Source: a virus
DNA: 22,769 bases
Virus record (IMG/VR): IMGVR_UViG_3300009515_000029
Location: 1 to 22,769 of that record
Reading direction: 5' to 3' (one strand)
Under the pieces are notes generated by a model. It was given only the letters and a program-made list of their open reading frames with translations. It was not told the DNA's origin and made no database searches. Positions 6,176 through 13,858 of this stretch are shown here, piece after piece (positions within the stretch are counted from its first letter, which is position 1; every line of letters starts with the position of its first letter). Made by a program: the position numbers and the translations under genes.

Positions 6176-8467
6176 ATGGCGCAAAGACGATTTGGGCCAA
6201 CCCGTGGCGCGGGCACTGCCATTATTGAAAAAGAAGGTGATAAGCCCATTGAGAAAGGAGCGCTGGGCTGGGTTGGGTATGCAGGAATTCTGGAAAAGGG
6301 TCAGGTAGGCGAACTGATCCAATGCAGTAACAAGACGCAGTTTGAAAAACAGTGTGGTAGTTACATTGCAGATTCTCTTTTGCCAGATTGCTGTTATGAC
6401 TTTTTCAAAACAGCGGCTGGAGCTGGAGGATTGTATCTGGTTCGAGTGACAGATGGTAATGAGGTTCAAGCAGAGATCACGTTGTATGCTCGTAAAACCA
6501 GTATGGCCGCGATGGGAAAAATCAAAGCCAAAAATGGTGGTCGCTGGGCAGGCAAGGCAAAACGGTATTGGAATGAGGTAGCGAGTTCAGGCGATATCGC
6601 TGAAACGGCTTTGACTACCGGAATCACTTCTTGGACAAAAGACGAATGGAAGGGTGGTTGGCTTGAGCTAGAAGAGGTAGCAAGCACGCGGTATCCTATC
6701 ATTGGAAACACTGCTGCTGGAGTGGTTACGGTAGCGGCTGACCAAACGATGTCAACCGACTTTGGTGCAGGCACAGATTTGCAATACTATCTGTACTTGG
6801 AAAACGAATCAAAGGAAGTGACTTGCGAGATCAGAGACGGGATTGAGAATCCGACGACGGAATTTGGACTGTACATCTATGTTGATGGTGATCTGGAACT
6901 GGAGTACACGGATCTGTCTACCGATCCTACTTCAAATCGATACTGGGTCAACATCATCAACAATGACGACTCGAACCATCAAATCGTAGTCGAGGATCTT
7001 TGGACAGGTGCTCATGTTGCAGATGTTCGACCTGCAAATCTTTACGGTCTGAATTCGGCTATTGCTGCAACCTCCATCACAGCGGTAATCCATGAATTCG
7101 ATCCTGCAACGACAGGAGATGCGGACGGCACGGCTGCTCTTGGAACGACAACGGATGACCATGTTGCTCAAGTGTTGACGTTGACTTTCTCTGATGCCAC
7201 GACAGCAGCGGTGGTCAGTGACAAGTTTGGCGCACTTGGTGATTTGACTGTCGGGTCAGAATTCAGTCAGACGGATCACAAGAACAAATGGGTGCCTCCA
7301 TTTACGCTCACGGCAGGCGCTTCGGTATGGGAAGCGGCAGATGTTGCCACTTTGATTTACAAACCTTTCGTTGCCGATGAGTTGATCGGTGGTTCGTTGT
7401 ATCCAGACAAGCCAAATGCAACGCGTGAATTCTATCGAATCACTGACAACGATCATGATTCGATCACGGTTGCCGCTGGTTCGGACATGACGAATGCTGG
7501 AGCAAGGACAGGTGGCGAGACTTTTTTGGTCGTGGCTCCATTGCCGATGGGTGGTGGCAAAGACGGTATCGCGGATCTGGCCGATTCAGACTATGAGCAG
7601 CAAGCTTGGGATACTTCAGGCAGTCCATTCAATCAAATCCAGGGAAAGAATGCTGGTTTGATTAAATTCGCAACCCCAGGAAATTTTGCGACTGCGGTGC
7701 AGAAGGCAGGTCTTGCTTATGCTGCGGCGAAAAATCATCAGTATCGGTACGAAGTGGATTCATCGCTTACGACCGAAGCTGGAGTGGATGCTTACATCAA
7801 CGACACGATTGGTCGCTCGGATTATGCTAAGGTGTCTTTTCCTAGCTACGGATATGTCGCAGATCCCGAAGGCAACGGTGAGGGTAGGCTGAAATTGGTT
7901 CCTCTCACTGGAAAAATTCATGGTAGAGAAGCACGCATAGCGGTCGATTATGACGGTTACCACAAAGCTGGAGCAGGACTGGATGCAACGTTGCCTGGTG
8001 TGTTGAAGCTGACCACGGGCGATGCAATTCTGGACGAGGAATATCTGAATCCTCTTGGAATCAACATTGTCAAAAAGATGAGTGGTAACTTTGTCCTTTG
8101 GGGTGACCGTACTCTGTGGACCGATCCGAATTGGAAATGGGCTCATCAGCGAGAGCAAATGAGCTATTACGAGCAAGTTTTGGAAGAGTCGTTCGATTGG
8201 ATCATTTTCATGATCAACGACAAGGAAACTCAAGATTTGGCTCGTGCCTCTCTCAAGAGCTTTTTCTTGCCAGAATGGGTAAAGAGAGCATTGAGAGGTG
8301 ACACTTTCGAGGATGCTGCTCAAATCAAGATCGATGATGAAAACAATACCAATGCAACCATTGCAGCGGGTGATCTCAACGCAGAAGTCACTTTGCGCTT
8401 GGCTGATACGGTGGAGAGGTTCATCATCACAATTGGTAAAATGGGAATTTTTGATTCTGTGGCTTAG
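6176..8467 (+). CDS. Tail sheath protein
   Basis: 763 residues, preceded by the strongest ribosome binding site of the window (AAAGGAGG at 6162-6169, 6 bases from ATG), as expected for an abundant structural protein. The N-terminal region has GWVGYAGILEKGQVGE and GGLYLVRVTDG, the usual sheath N-terminal hub. Large beta inserts occupy about residues 110-450. The conserved core and C-terminal domain follow: GLIKFATPGNF, YAKVSFPSYGYV, EARIAVDYDGYHKAGAG, LNPLGINIVKKM, GNFVLWGDRTLW, then SFDWIIFMINDKET and EVTLRLADTVERFIITIGKMG at the end. The subunit contracts around the tube to drive infection. It is larger than typical P2 (about 400) or T4 (about 660) sheaths. It is followed by the tube gene after one small gene. 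Confidence 0.95.
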   Translation: MAQRRFGPTRGAGTAIIEKEGDKPIEKGALGWVGYAGILEKGQVGELIQCSNKTQFEKQCGSYIADSLLPDCCYDFFKTAAGAGGLYLVRVTDGNEVQAEITLYARKTSMAAMGKIKAKNGGRWAGKAKRYWNEVASSGDIAETALTTGITSWTKDEWKGGWLELEEVASTRYPIIGNTAAGVVTVAADQTMSTDFGAGTDLQYYLYLENESKEVTCEIRDGIENPTTEFGLYIYVDGDLELEYTDLSTDPTSNRYWVNIINNDDSNHQIVVEDLWTGAHVADVRPANLYGLNSAIAATSITAVIHEFDPATTGDADGTAALGTTTDDHVAQVLTLTFSDATTAAVVSDKFGALGDLTVGSEFSQTDHKNKWVPPFTLTAGASVWEAADVATLIYKPFVADELIGGSLYPDKPNATREFYRITDNDHDSITVAAGSDMTNAGARTGGETFLVVAPLPMGGGKDGIADLADSDYEQQAWDTSGSPFNQIQGKNAGLIKFATPGNFATAVQKAGLAYAAAKNHQYRYEVDSSLTTEAGVDAYINDTIGRSDYAKVSFPSYGYVADPEGNGEGRLKLVPLTGKIHGREARIAVDYDGYHKAGAGLDATLPGVLKLTTGDAILDEEYLNPLGINIVKKMSGNFVLWGDRTLWTDPNWKWAHQREQMSYYEQVLEESFDWIIFMINDKETQDLARASLKSFFLPEWVKRALRGDTFEDAAQIKIDDENNTNATIAAGDLNAEVTLRLADTVERFIITIGKMGIFDSVA

Positions 8468-8481
8468 GTAAAAATTTTTAC
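8468..8481. repeat. Perfect 14-bp AT-rich palindrome after the sheath stop
   Basis: GTAAAAATTTTTAC begins one base after the sheath TAG. As RNA it can form a weak AU hairpin, extended by a G-U and an A-U pair to 8466-8483. It lacks the GC-rich stem of a normal intrinsic terminator. Attenuation or mRNA processing between the abundant sheath message and downstream genes is possible but unproven. Confidence 0.5.
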
Positions 8482-8494
8482 TTTATTTGGAAAC

Positions 8495-8500
8495 GGAGGA
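8495..8500 (+). promoter_or_regulatory. Ribosome binding site GGAGGA fixing the start at 8505
   Basis: GGAGGA lies 4 bases before ATG 8505. An in-frame TTG at 8487 lies upstream of this site and would place it inside the coding region, so 8505 is taken as the start of the small gene. Confidence 0.7.
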
Positions 8501-8504
8501 AGAC

Positions 8505-8726
8505 ATGGCTGCAACACTGAAAAAGCTTGTTGGTGAAGGTGGGGCCGGAATCAGTGATGAAATGGGGTTCAACAATCTCTATGACGTTTTGAAAGCGTTA
8601 GCAGAGACCCAGAATGCTCTGGTAGCAGCATTCAACGTGTTGCTTACCGAGTACAACGCAGAGACAGACGCGGATCATACAACTAGCGCGGCATCGGCGG
8701 TTACGGCTGCGGTTACCGTGGAATAG
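8505..8726 (+). CDS. Small protein between sheath and tube, unknown
   Basis: A 73-residue acidic protein, not recognised. It reads MAATLKKLVGEGGAG, then a predicted helix (LYDVLKALAETQNALVAAFNVLLTEYN, about residues 28-54), and ends in a low-complexity Ala/Thr/Val tail (HTTSAASAVTAAVTVE). A single amphipathic helix plus a flexible tail would suit an assembly partner or small virion component. It is set apart from both neighbours by AT-rich inverted repeats (8468-8481 and 8738-8754) and has its own strong Shine-Dalgarno. Small genes at the sheath-tube junction are not a standard part of the P2 or T4 order. It could be phage-specific or a late insertion. Confidence 0.6.
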   Translation: MAATLKKLVGEGGAGISDEMGFNNLYDVLKALAETQNALVAAFNVLLTEYNAETDADHTTSAASAVTAAVTVE

Positions 8727-8737
8727 GTCAAAGGCTC

Positions 8738-8754
8738 TATTTATTGGATAAATA
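8738..8754. repeat. AT-rich inverted repeat upstream of the tube gene
   Basis: TATTTAT-TGG-ATAAATA is a perfect 7-bp inverted repeat with a 3-base spacer, placed 31 bases before the tube start. It may form a weak RNA hairpin. The right arm with the preceding G reads GATAAATA, one base from the T4-type late promoter core TATAAATA, so a promoter-like role is a low-confidence alternative. Confidence 0.4.
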
Positions 8755-8784
8755 AACAGGAGCACTTGCCATTGGGAGGAAATG

Positions 8785-9222
8785 ATGAAAGGGAAAATTA
8801 AGCCTGACCATATGCCGGTCAACAAGTTTGAGCTTATCATCATCGGTCTACCTCCTTTTACTCCGATCACAGTGAGCGGAATTGAGGATGAATTGCAGAC
8901 CGTGGATTTGCCAGACAGAACCAAAGCGAGTGGTGGCAATCGAGGACCGAGTGAAGTAGTTGTAATGCTTCCAATGCACCATTTGGCTGAACAGGCTGCA
9001 ATGGAGTTGTGGTACACTGAAAGCCAGGATCCAGTTGCGCCAACATACAAGAAAGTCGGCACGTTGATCTACAAGAGCTTGAGTGGACAAGCATTCAAGA
9101 GCTACACTTTGGATGGTGTGTTTCCTTCAAAGCGATCTTTGCCTGAAGGGGATATGGCAAACGAAGGAGAGCAAGCAAACGTCGAATGGACTTTGCAGGT
9201 AGACAACGTACTACCGATCTAA
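8785..9222 (+). CDS. Tail tube protein
   Basis: A 145-residue protein (ATG 8785; ATG 8782 is in frame, but GGGAGGA at 8774-8780 spaces better to 8785). The sequence fits the gp19/FII-type tube family: a start PVNKFELIIIGLPP, then LQTVDLPDRTKASGG, SEVVVMLPMHH, AMELWYTESQDP, YKKVGTLIYKSLSG, and a last strand EGEQANVEWTLQVDNVLPI. Tube subunits stack as hexameric rings through which DNA passes. The length is typical for the family. The order sheath, small gene, tube, then tape measure after a chaperone-type gene supports the assignment. A short linker of 63 bases separates it from the next gene; I see no clear regulatory site in it beyond the ribosome binding site at 9274-9278. Confidence 0.88.
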   Translation: MKGKIKPDHMPVNKFELIIIGLPPFTPITVSGIEDELQTVDLPDRTKASGGNRGPSEVVVMLPMHHLAEQAAMELWYTESQDPVAPTYKKVGTLIYKSLSGQAFKSYTLDGVFPSKRSLPEGDMANEGEQANVEWTLQVDNVLPI

Positions 9223-9273
9223 ATTGACCAACCACTGACGGTGTGGCCTAACAAGGTGACTAGATCACTAATT

Positions 9274-9278
9274 GGAGG
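9274..9278 (+). promoter_or_regulatory. Ribosome binding site GGAGG for the GTG start at 9286
   Basis: GGAGG lies 7 bases before GTG 9286. The upstream in-frame GTG at 9241 has no such site, and its first 15 codons give a composition unlike the rest of the protein, so 9286 is preferred. Confidence 0.75.
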
Positions 9279-9285
9279 TAAAACC

Positions 9286-10116
9286 GTGGAACAAGCCGAA
9301 CGTTACAAAATCATAACTGTGGGAGAGCTAGGGGATAGACTTCCTATTGGAATTCTGAAAGACGGTGTTCTGTATAGGGATATCGATGCCCGGCCTTTTA
9401 CAATGAAGCATGAACGTGTTTTGGGTGCGATACGAGACAAGCAACGGCAAAACAACGTAGCAAAGTTTGCCAGCATAGTCATATCGCAGTTGTGTACCAA
9501 AATTGGGCACCATGATTTTGAGTCAATGAAAGAGTCTGAAAGGTTGTTGGCTGTTAGTCAAATGTGGATGCCGGATGTTTACTATGTGTACGTTTGGTTG
9601 AGGATTCGATCTATCGGTTCTGAGTTGTCAATGCAGCTTACTTGTCCTAGTTGTGCAAACGAATTTCAGTATATTGGGGAACTTGATACGGTGGAAGTGC
9701 GAGTTCCTGCACAAGAGGGCGAAGATGTTCTTTCTTGGGATTACACTTTGAGAGATCCTTTTGAGCTTCGCAATAAAAAAGTCGAAGGTTTCAAAATGGG
9801 AATGTCGAGGTGGGGTTCGCTAGAGCCAGTAACGACAGGGGCTTTCAATTCAGGCGAGGCAAAGGCCGCGCTCATTCGGGGAAGTGTTCACGAAATACAC
9901 GGGTGGGATTCTGTTGCATTGGGTTCGGATGAGCTAGACGACATGTCAAAATATGATGTTGAGAATATCTCGGTCAGCATTGACGAAAATCGATTTGGGC
10001 CTGACTTAGCATTGAGTGCCGATTGCCCCAGGTGCAATCAAAAAATAGGCACTATGATAGACTGGGGTTATGATTCTTTTTTCTCGACTTCTTCCCGATC
10101 ACGCCGCTCGACGTAG
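9286..10116 (+). CDS. Tail assembly / baseplate-hub type protein with two CxxC knuckles (zero-frame product)
   Basis: The zero-frame product is 276 residues from GTG 9286. Two CxxC pairs, C120/C123 (CPSC) and C247/C250 (CPRC), are separated by about 125 residues and together could form one four-Cys zinc site. Helical stretches include LLAVSQMWMPDVYYVYVWLRI. The type recalls T4 gp26-like baseplate hub proteins and the zinc-knuckle genes often found between tube and tape measure in contractile phages. This position is normally held by the tail-assembly chaperone gene that frameshifts. The last 10 residues after the slippery site (STSSRSRRST) are low-complexity. The main interest is the -1 extension, described separately. 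The zero-frame product would be the more abundant form. Confidence 0.75.
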   Translation: MEQAERYKIITVGELGDRLPIGILKDGVLYRDIDARPFTMKHERVLGAIRDKQRQNNVAKFASIVISQLCTKIGHHDFESMKESERLLAVSQMWMPDVYYVYVWLRIRSIGSELSMQLTCPSCANEFQYIGELDTVEVRVPAQEGEDVLSWDYTLRDPFELRNKKVEGFKMGMSRWGSLEPVTTGAFNSGEAKAALIRGSVHEIHGWDSVALGSDELDDMSKYDVENISVSIDENRFGPDLALSADCPRCNQKIGTMIDWGYDSFFSTSSRSRRST

Positions 10117-10292
10117 TAAGGGAAGAAGCGTTTTTCTTGGCATATGCCAGTAAGGGCGGGTTTCCTATCGAGCACATAGAAAGGATGTCGCCAATTGATC
10201 GGAGGGCATATTGCGAGCTTCTTGGAAAGCAGCTAAAGGCAGAAGCCGACATATGGAAAAAGGGTGCTCGTAAGCCTCGATCTGGGAGGTAA
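9286..10292 (+). CDS. Frameshift fusion product of the tail assembly gene (-1 at 10083)
   Basis: Reading -1 at the heptamer 10077-10083 joins residues 1-266 to a 69-codon extension starting CTC at 10083 and ending TAA 10290-10292, a 335-residue protein. The extension reads like real protein: FPITPLDVVREEAFFLAYA, then GGFPIEHIERM, IDRRAYCELLGKQL and KAEADIWKKGARKP. This helix-turn-helix pattern, with an EExxFLAY segment and a later xRRxYxxxL helix, resembles tail-assembly chaperone and T4-type hub-assembly ends (recalled). It has no Shine-Dalgarno start: the frame opens only at 10074 after a TGA at 10071, and the first usable initiators (TTG, then ATG at 10185) lie inside the conserved part. 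Its stop lies 5 bases before the tape measure start. In related systems a small fraction of ribosomes shift to make the long form, which binds the tape measure. Confidence 0.8.
10077..10128 (+). promoter_or_regulatory. -1 ribosomal frameshift signal (T_TTT_TTC plus 9-bp stem)
   Basis: In the zero frame the codons are TCT TTT TTC, giving the canonical X_XXY_YYZ heptamer T_TTT_TTC at 10077-10083. After a 4-base spacer comes CTTCTTCCC (10088-10096), perfectly complementary to GGGAAGAAG (10120-10128), with a 23-base loop. Heptamer plus downstream stem is the classic stimulator of -1 frameshifting, as found in many phage tail assembly genes. The spacer is slightly short against the usual 5-9 bases. 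The zero-frame stop TAG (10114-10116) lies in the loop. Confidence 0.8.
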
Positions 10293-10297
10293 CTGTT

Positions 10298-13063
10298 GTG
10301 GCATTAACCTCGCTCGGTATTGGTGCAATTCTGTCATTTAATGCACGTAACGCATTAAAAAGTATGCAACAAGCACAGATGGCATTTGGGGAAATTGATT
10401 TATCCGCGACTCGCCTTGATACAACTATCCAAATGGCTACAACACGGTTTGTTGCTAGAATGATAGTGGCCAGGTCTTCTGTTAAAAAGCTTGCGTTTGC
10501 AATGGCAACCAACGCTGTAATGGCTGCAAATAAAATGGGCAGAGCGATTGTCAAAGCTGTGGATATGAGTATTCGCGCTTTGAAAAAGCTAGGCCAGTTT
10601 GCAGGGAGGACGGCCAAAGCTGCTGGTCAAGGGTTTAAAAATTTAGGGAGTGCCATGTCTAACGCTGGAGCAGCAATGCGAACAGCGGGCATGGGCATGC
10701 TTCCAGTTTCGTTTGCTTTGAAAAAGGGGATCGATACAGCGGCAGGCTTTGAACATCAGATGTCAGGGGTTCGAGCTGTTCTCAAAGGTGTTAGTCAAGA
10801 GGACATGGAGCAGTTGACTGCTAAAGCTAAGGAAATGGGAATCAAGTCGGCTTTCTCAGCACAACAGTCGGCGGAGGCAATGGAGAATTTAGCTCGTGCA
10901 GGTTTCAAAACCAATGACATTATGAGTGCGATTGAAGGCACGATGAATGCTGCTGCTGCTGAAGGTATGAGCCTTGCGGATTCTGCACGTATCGTTGCGA
11001 ATAATGTTCGAGCGTTTGGTTTGGATACGGGCGAAGCAAACAGGGTTGCAGATGTAATGGCCCTGACTTCTGCAAGAACAAACACCACAATGGAGGAGTT
11101 GGCAGAAGGTCTGAAGAATGCTGCTCCTACTGCTCGAAATCTGGGTATGGATATCGAGGAAACAGCGGCGGCATTGGGGTTGCTTGCAGACACAGGTTTG
11201 CAAGGAGGCCGATCTGGAACAGCGTTGAAAAATGCATTGCTCAAGTTGGCCAAGCCGACAGCGGCGGGCACTGCTCATATGGAGCGAATGGGACTTACCA
11301 TGAAGGATGCAGTGACTGGTAATATGCTCCCATTGAATGATATCCTGTTGCAATTGCAAAAGGGAATGAACAAGACAGGTGGTTCTGTGGATCGTGCTGC
11401 CGCTGCTGCTGAGTTATTTGGTCTACGCGGCATTCCACTAACGAACATGCTTACTCGCTTGCAAAGTCAAGGCGAAGGTGGTGCTTTGACTCTTACCGAA
11501 CTAGAAGAACAATTGAGGAATGCTAAGGGATCTGCCGAGGAAATGGCAGCGACTCGTTTGGACAACGTGATTGGGCAGCTAACCTTATTGAAATCGTCTG
11601 TTCAAGGTGCAGCTATTGAGATGTTTGAAGGTCTGCTGGGTCCGATGAAAGATGGATTGAAGGATTTCATTGGTGATGAAAACAGCGGTCTCAACGGTGT
11701 GATATTTGCTGTCCAAGGAATGAAGGCTGCTGGTCCTAAAGCCATGGCGGTTTGGGAAAAGGCTATGGAGAAAGGGGTTGGCGGTCCTCGTGAGATGGCG
11801 ATGCAGTTTGCAAAAGCAGGATTCACGATGAAAGAAAGCACTGCATTGACAGAAAAGCTTGGTTTTAAAATGACTCCAATCCAGCAAATTGCTTTAGGAA
11901 TAAATGATGCGGTTGTCTGGATGAAACAAGCTTTTCAAGGTGTGCTCGATTCAGTGTCTGAATTTTCAAATTGGTTGAATGAAAAACTTGGTGGCGAGGG
12001 TGTCAGAAAATTGACGACAATAGCAATCAAATTTTTGACGATTGCTGGTGCGATAACTCCTATCGTGCTAGGCGTGGGTTTGTTTTCTTGGGTTTTGAAA
12101 TCTTCCTTGTTGCCGATGATCAAAGCAGTCGGATTTGCTTTGAAGTTTGCATTCAGCCCTGCTGGATTCATTGTATTGGGTGTCATTGCAGCGATCATGC
12201 TTTTGCGAAAAGAGGGCGAGGATTTGTTTGATACGGTCAGACGAATCGGTGGAGGCATAATCGATTTTTTCAAAAACATTTGGGACAATGCGCTCAAGCC
12301 TTTTATCGATGGTTTTTTGGAGAATTTCCAGCATGCATTTACGCTCATTGGTGAGATTTTTACAGGAATTGGAGAGTTGTTCTCTGAGATTATCGGAATC
12401 TTTGTTTCTGATACTGATGAAGGGCTTGGCCAAGCGAGCGGTTTTTGGAAAGGATTTGGTAAGGTGGTGAGTGTTGTTCTGGGTGCGACACTCGTGATCA
12501 TCAAAGCTGTTGTGGATGCTCTCAAGCAAATGGTCAAATGGGTTTCTGAAGCAATAGACGGATTCATGGAATTCTCTGGCCTTGCTGAAAAGAAAGAAGC
12601 TAGAGCAAAAACTAATTTGGCAGGTACGGTTGAAGTAGCAGGCACATTTTTGAAGGTGCAAAATATTCGAGAAATCACTCAGTTGATGGGTCGGCAACAG
12701 CAACGTCAATGGGCAGCGGCTATTGCTGAACAGATGACTCCTGAACAATTGGCCAAACTCGATCCGAGAGTTTTGAAGGAAATGGGTCCCCAGTTTATCA
12801 ACATGATCAAAGAACAGTTTGGTGCAAAGGCAACAGCCGAAGCAGAGCGTAAAGATGTTGTTCCAGAATTGAAAGCTGAAATCAAAGGCGATCAGAATAT
12901 CGATGTGAAGGCTACACTTTGTGTGGATAAGAAAGAAATGGCAACGGCTGTAGCTCGACAGAAAATTGAAATTCTGGAAAGGACTGGCGGTTCTAAAACA
13001 CCATGGCAGCCTATGCGCAATTTGGAATTCCAAGGTTTTGATCTTTCGACGACTAGGGGTTAG
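10298..13063 (+). CDS. Tail tape measure protein
   Basis: 921 residues from GTG 10298, with GGGAGG at 10284-10289 spaced 8 bases. The N-terminus (1-100) is helical and Ala-rich. The TP901/PhageMin_Tail-type core lies at about residues 140-430: GFEHQMSGVRAVLKGVS, KAKEMGIKSAFSAQQSAEAM, NLARAGFKTNDIM, ADSARIVANNVRAFGLD, MALTSARTNTTMEELAEGLK and GLLADTGLQGGRSGTALKNAL. Hydrophobic segments lie at about 571-637 (several helices, including an AGAITPIVLGVGLFSWVL stretch) and 724-740. The C-terminus is Gln/Lys/Ala-rich. It sets tail length and is released into the host envelope with the DNA. It follows the frameshifting gene and precedes the LysM adaptor, the standard order. Confidence 0.95.
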   Translation: MALTSLGIGAILSFNARNALKSMQQAQMAFGEIDLSATRLDTTIQMATTRFVARMIVARSSVKKLAFAMATNAVMAANKMGRAIVKAVDMSIRALKKLGQFAGRTAKAAGQGFKNLGSAMSNAGAAMRTAGMGMLPVSFALKKGIDTAAGFEHQMSGVRAVLKGVSQEDMEQLTAKAKEMGIKSAFSAQQSAEAMENLARAGFKTNDIMSAIEGTMNAAAAEGMSLADSARIVANNVRAFGLDTGEANRVADVMALTSARTNTTMEELAEGLKNAAPTARNLGMDIEETAAALGLLADTGLQGGRSGTALKNALLKLAKPTAAGTAHMERMGLTMKDAVTGNMLPLNDILLQLQKGMNKTGGSVDRAAAAAELFGLRGIPLTNMLTRLQSQGEGGALTLTELEEQLRNAKGSAEEMAATRLDNVIGQLTLLKSSVQGAAIEMFEGLLGPMKDGLKDFIGDENSGLNGVIFAVQGMKAAGPKAMAVWEKAMEKGVGGPREMAMQFAKAGFTMKESTALTEKLGFKMTPIQQIALGINDAVVWMKQAFQGVLDSVSEFSNWLNEKLGGEGVRKLTTIAIKFLTIAGAITPIVLGVGLFSWVLKSSLLPMIKAVGFALKFAFSPAGFIVLGVIAAIMLLRKEGEDLFDTVRRIGGGIIDFFKNIWDNALKPFIDGFLENFQHAFTLIGEIFTGIGELFSEIIGIFVSDTDEGLGQASGFWKGFGKVVSVVLGATLVIIKAVVDALKQMVKWVSEAIDGFMEFSGLAEKKEARAKTNLAGTVEVAGTFLKVQNIREITQLMGRQQQRQWAAAIAEQMTPEQLAKLDPRVLKEMGPQFINMIKEQFGAKATAEAERKDVVPELKAEIKGDQNIDVKATLCVDKKEMATAVARQKIEILERTGGSKTPWQPMRNLEFQGFDLSTTRG

Positions 13064-13066
13064 AGG

Positions 13067-13855
13067 ATGGCTACGATTTTTGGAAAACCAAAGCAGTGGT
13101 TTTTGTATAACCTTGAGACAGACGACAAGATCGAGGGTCAGTTTATTGCAGAAGACGTGACTGAGAATATGGGTGCTGTTTGGTCAGAGCGGTTTGCTTT
13201 GAATCGACAGCATGGAATTCTGCAATGGATTCACGGTCAAGCTAGAGTAGTTTCTTTCAAAGGTCGTTTTTTCATGACCAGCGAGTTAGGCGGCAAAACA
13301 AACGATCCGATCAAGAAATTGCAGATGCTCAAATCGTGGACTGAAAGAGATTCCAAATTAGAACGTCCTCCGATTCTGGCTTTTTGGGTTGGCGACTCGC
13401 ATCTTAGACTTGACCAGTGTATTTTGGAGCAATTGTCTAGTATTACCTATGCAGAGCCTACTTTTTCAGGCTCTTTGCGGGATGTCTCTTTTACTGTTCA
13501 GTTGAAAGAATGGTATCCATACAGTATCGAGTTTGCGCAGAATTCAGCGGCTGGAGAGACAAGATATCATTATGCAGCGCAGAACGATTATTACGAGATG
13601 TTGACTTATCGTGAATATGACGACCCTATGATGGGGGATATTATTCGAAAGCGACATCCAACAAAAGCAAACGTTCAGATTGGGGATGTTATCAAGTTGC
13701 CTAGTGCGTCTGTAATAGAAGGCGAGAAGGTAACACAAACTTCTGTACCTCTCAAAACAGCATACGGCAGAAAGGACACGGTTCAGAAGAGATTGAGGCA
13801 GGAAATTTTCGACCGGAAAAATGTAACCAAAGTGTCGCACGTTGTTTTGGAGTAG
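13067..13855 (+). CDS. LysM-domain tail/baseplate adaptor (P2 gpX / Afp7-like)
   Basis: A 262-residue protein. Residues 20-150 form a domain of the contractile-injection-system tube-initiator type (VWSERFALNRQHGILQWIHG early, then PPILAFWVGDSHL, LSSITYAEPTFSGSLRDVSFTVQLKEWYPY). Residues about 174-213 are LysM-like (YYEMLTYREYDDPMMGDIIRKRHPT, then VQIGDVIKLPS), the module that in these proteins sits at the tube-baseplate interface rather than necessarily binding peptidoglycan. The C-terminal 50 residues are basic (GRKDTVQKRLRQEIFDRKN). It lies between tape measure and hub, the normal place. ATG 13067 follows the tape measure stop by 3 bases. A tube-initiator or gp53-like role is inferred from family and position. 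Confidence 0.75.
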   Translation: MATIFGKPKQWFLYNLETDDKIEGQFIAEDVTENMGAVWSERFALNRQHGILQWIHGQARVVSFKGRFFMTSELGGKTNDPIKKLQMLKSWTERDSKLERPPILAFWVGDSHLRLDQCILEQLSSITYAEPTFSGSLRDVSFTVQLKEWYPYSIEFAQNSAAGETRYHYAAQNDYYEMLTYREYDDPMMGDIIRKRHPTKANVQIGDVIKLPSASVIEGEKVTQTSVPLKTAYGRKDTVQKRLRQEIFDRKNVTKVSHVVLE

Positions 13856-13858
13856 TCC

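Noticed and set aside
8747-8754. Confident call of a T4-type late promoter (GATAAATA)
   Set aside because: One mismatch to the core, part of a symmetric AT repeat, and no sigma factor context; kept only as an alternative.
9241-9285. Upstream GTG start of the tail assembly gene
   Set aside because: No ribosome binding site precedes it, whereas GGAGG lies 7 bases before GTG 9286.
9223-9285. Short inverted repeats (GTGA-CTAGA-TCAC at 9256-9268; CCAC/GTGG at 9232-9246) as a terminator or operator
   Set aside because: Only 4-bp stems without a U-run; expected by chance in 63 bases.
10139-10148. GGCATATGCC palindrome near the frameshift site
   Set aside because: It has no loop and lies inside coding sequence; as RNA it cannot form a stable hairpin, and the 10088-10128 stem is the better stimulator.
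12068-13033. Long antisense open frame opposite the tape measure
   Set aside because: It is a shadow of the + strand codon pattern: Cys/Phe/His/Ser-rich composition, no ribosome binding site, and it lies wholly within a well-supported gene.
13067-13855. A cell-wall hydrolase because of the LysM-like domain
   Set aside because: No catalytic domain is present, and this LysM type at this gene position is a structural adaptor in contractile tails.
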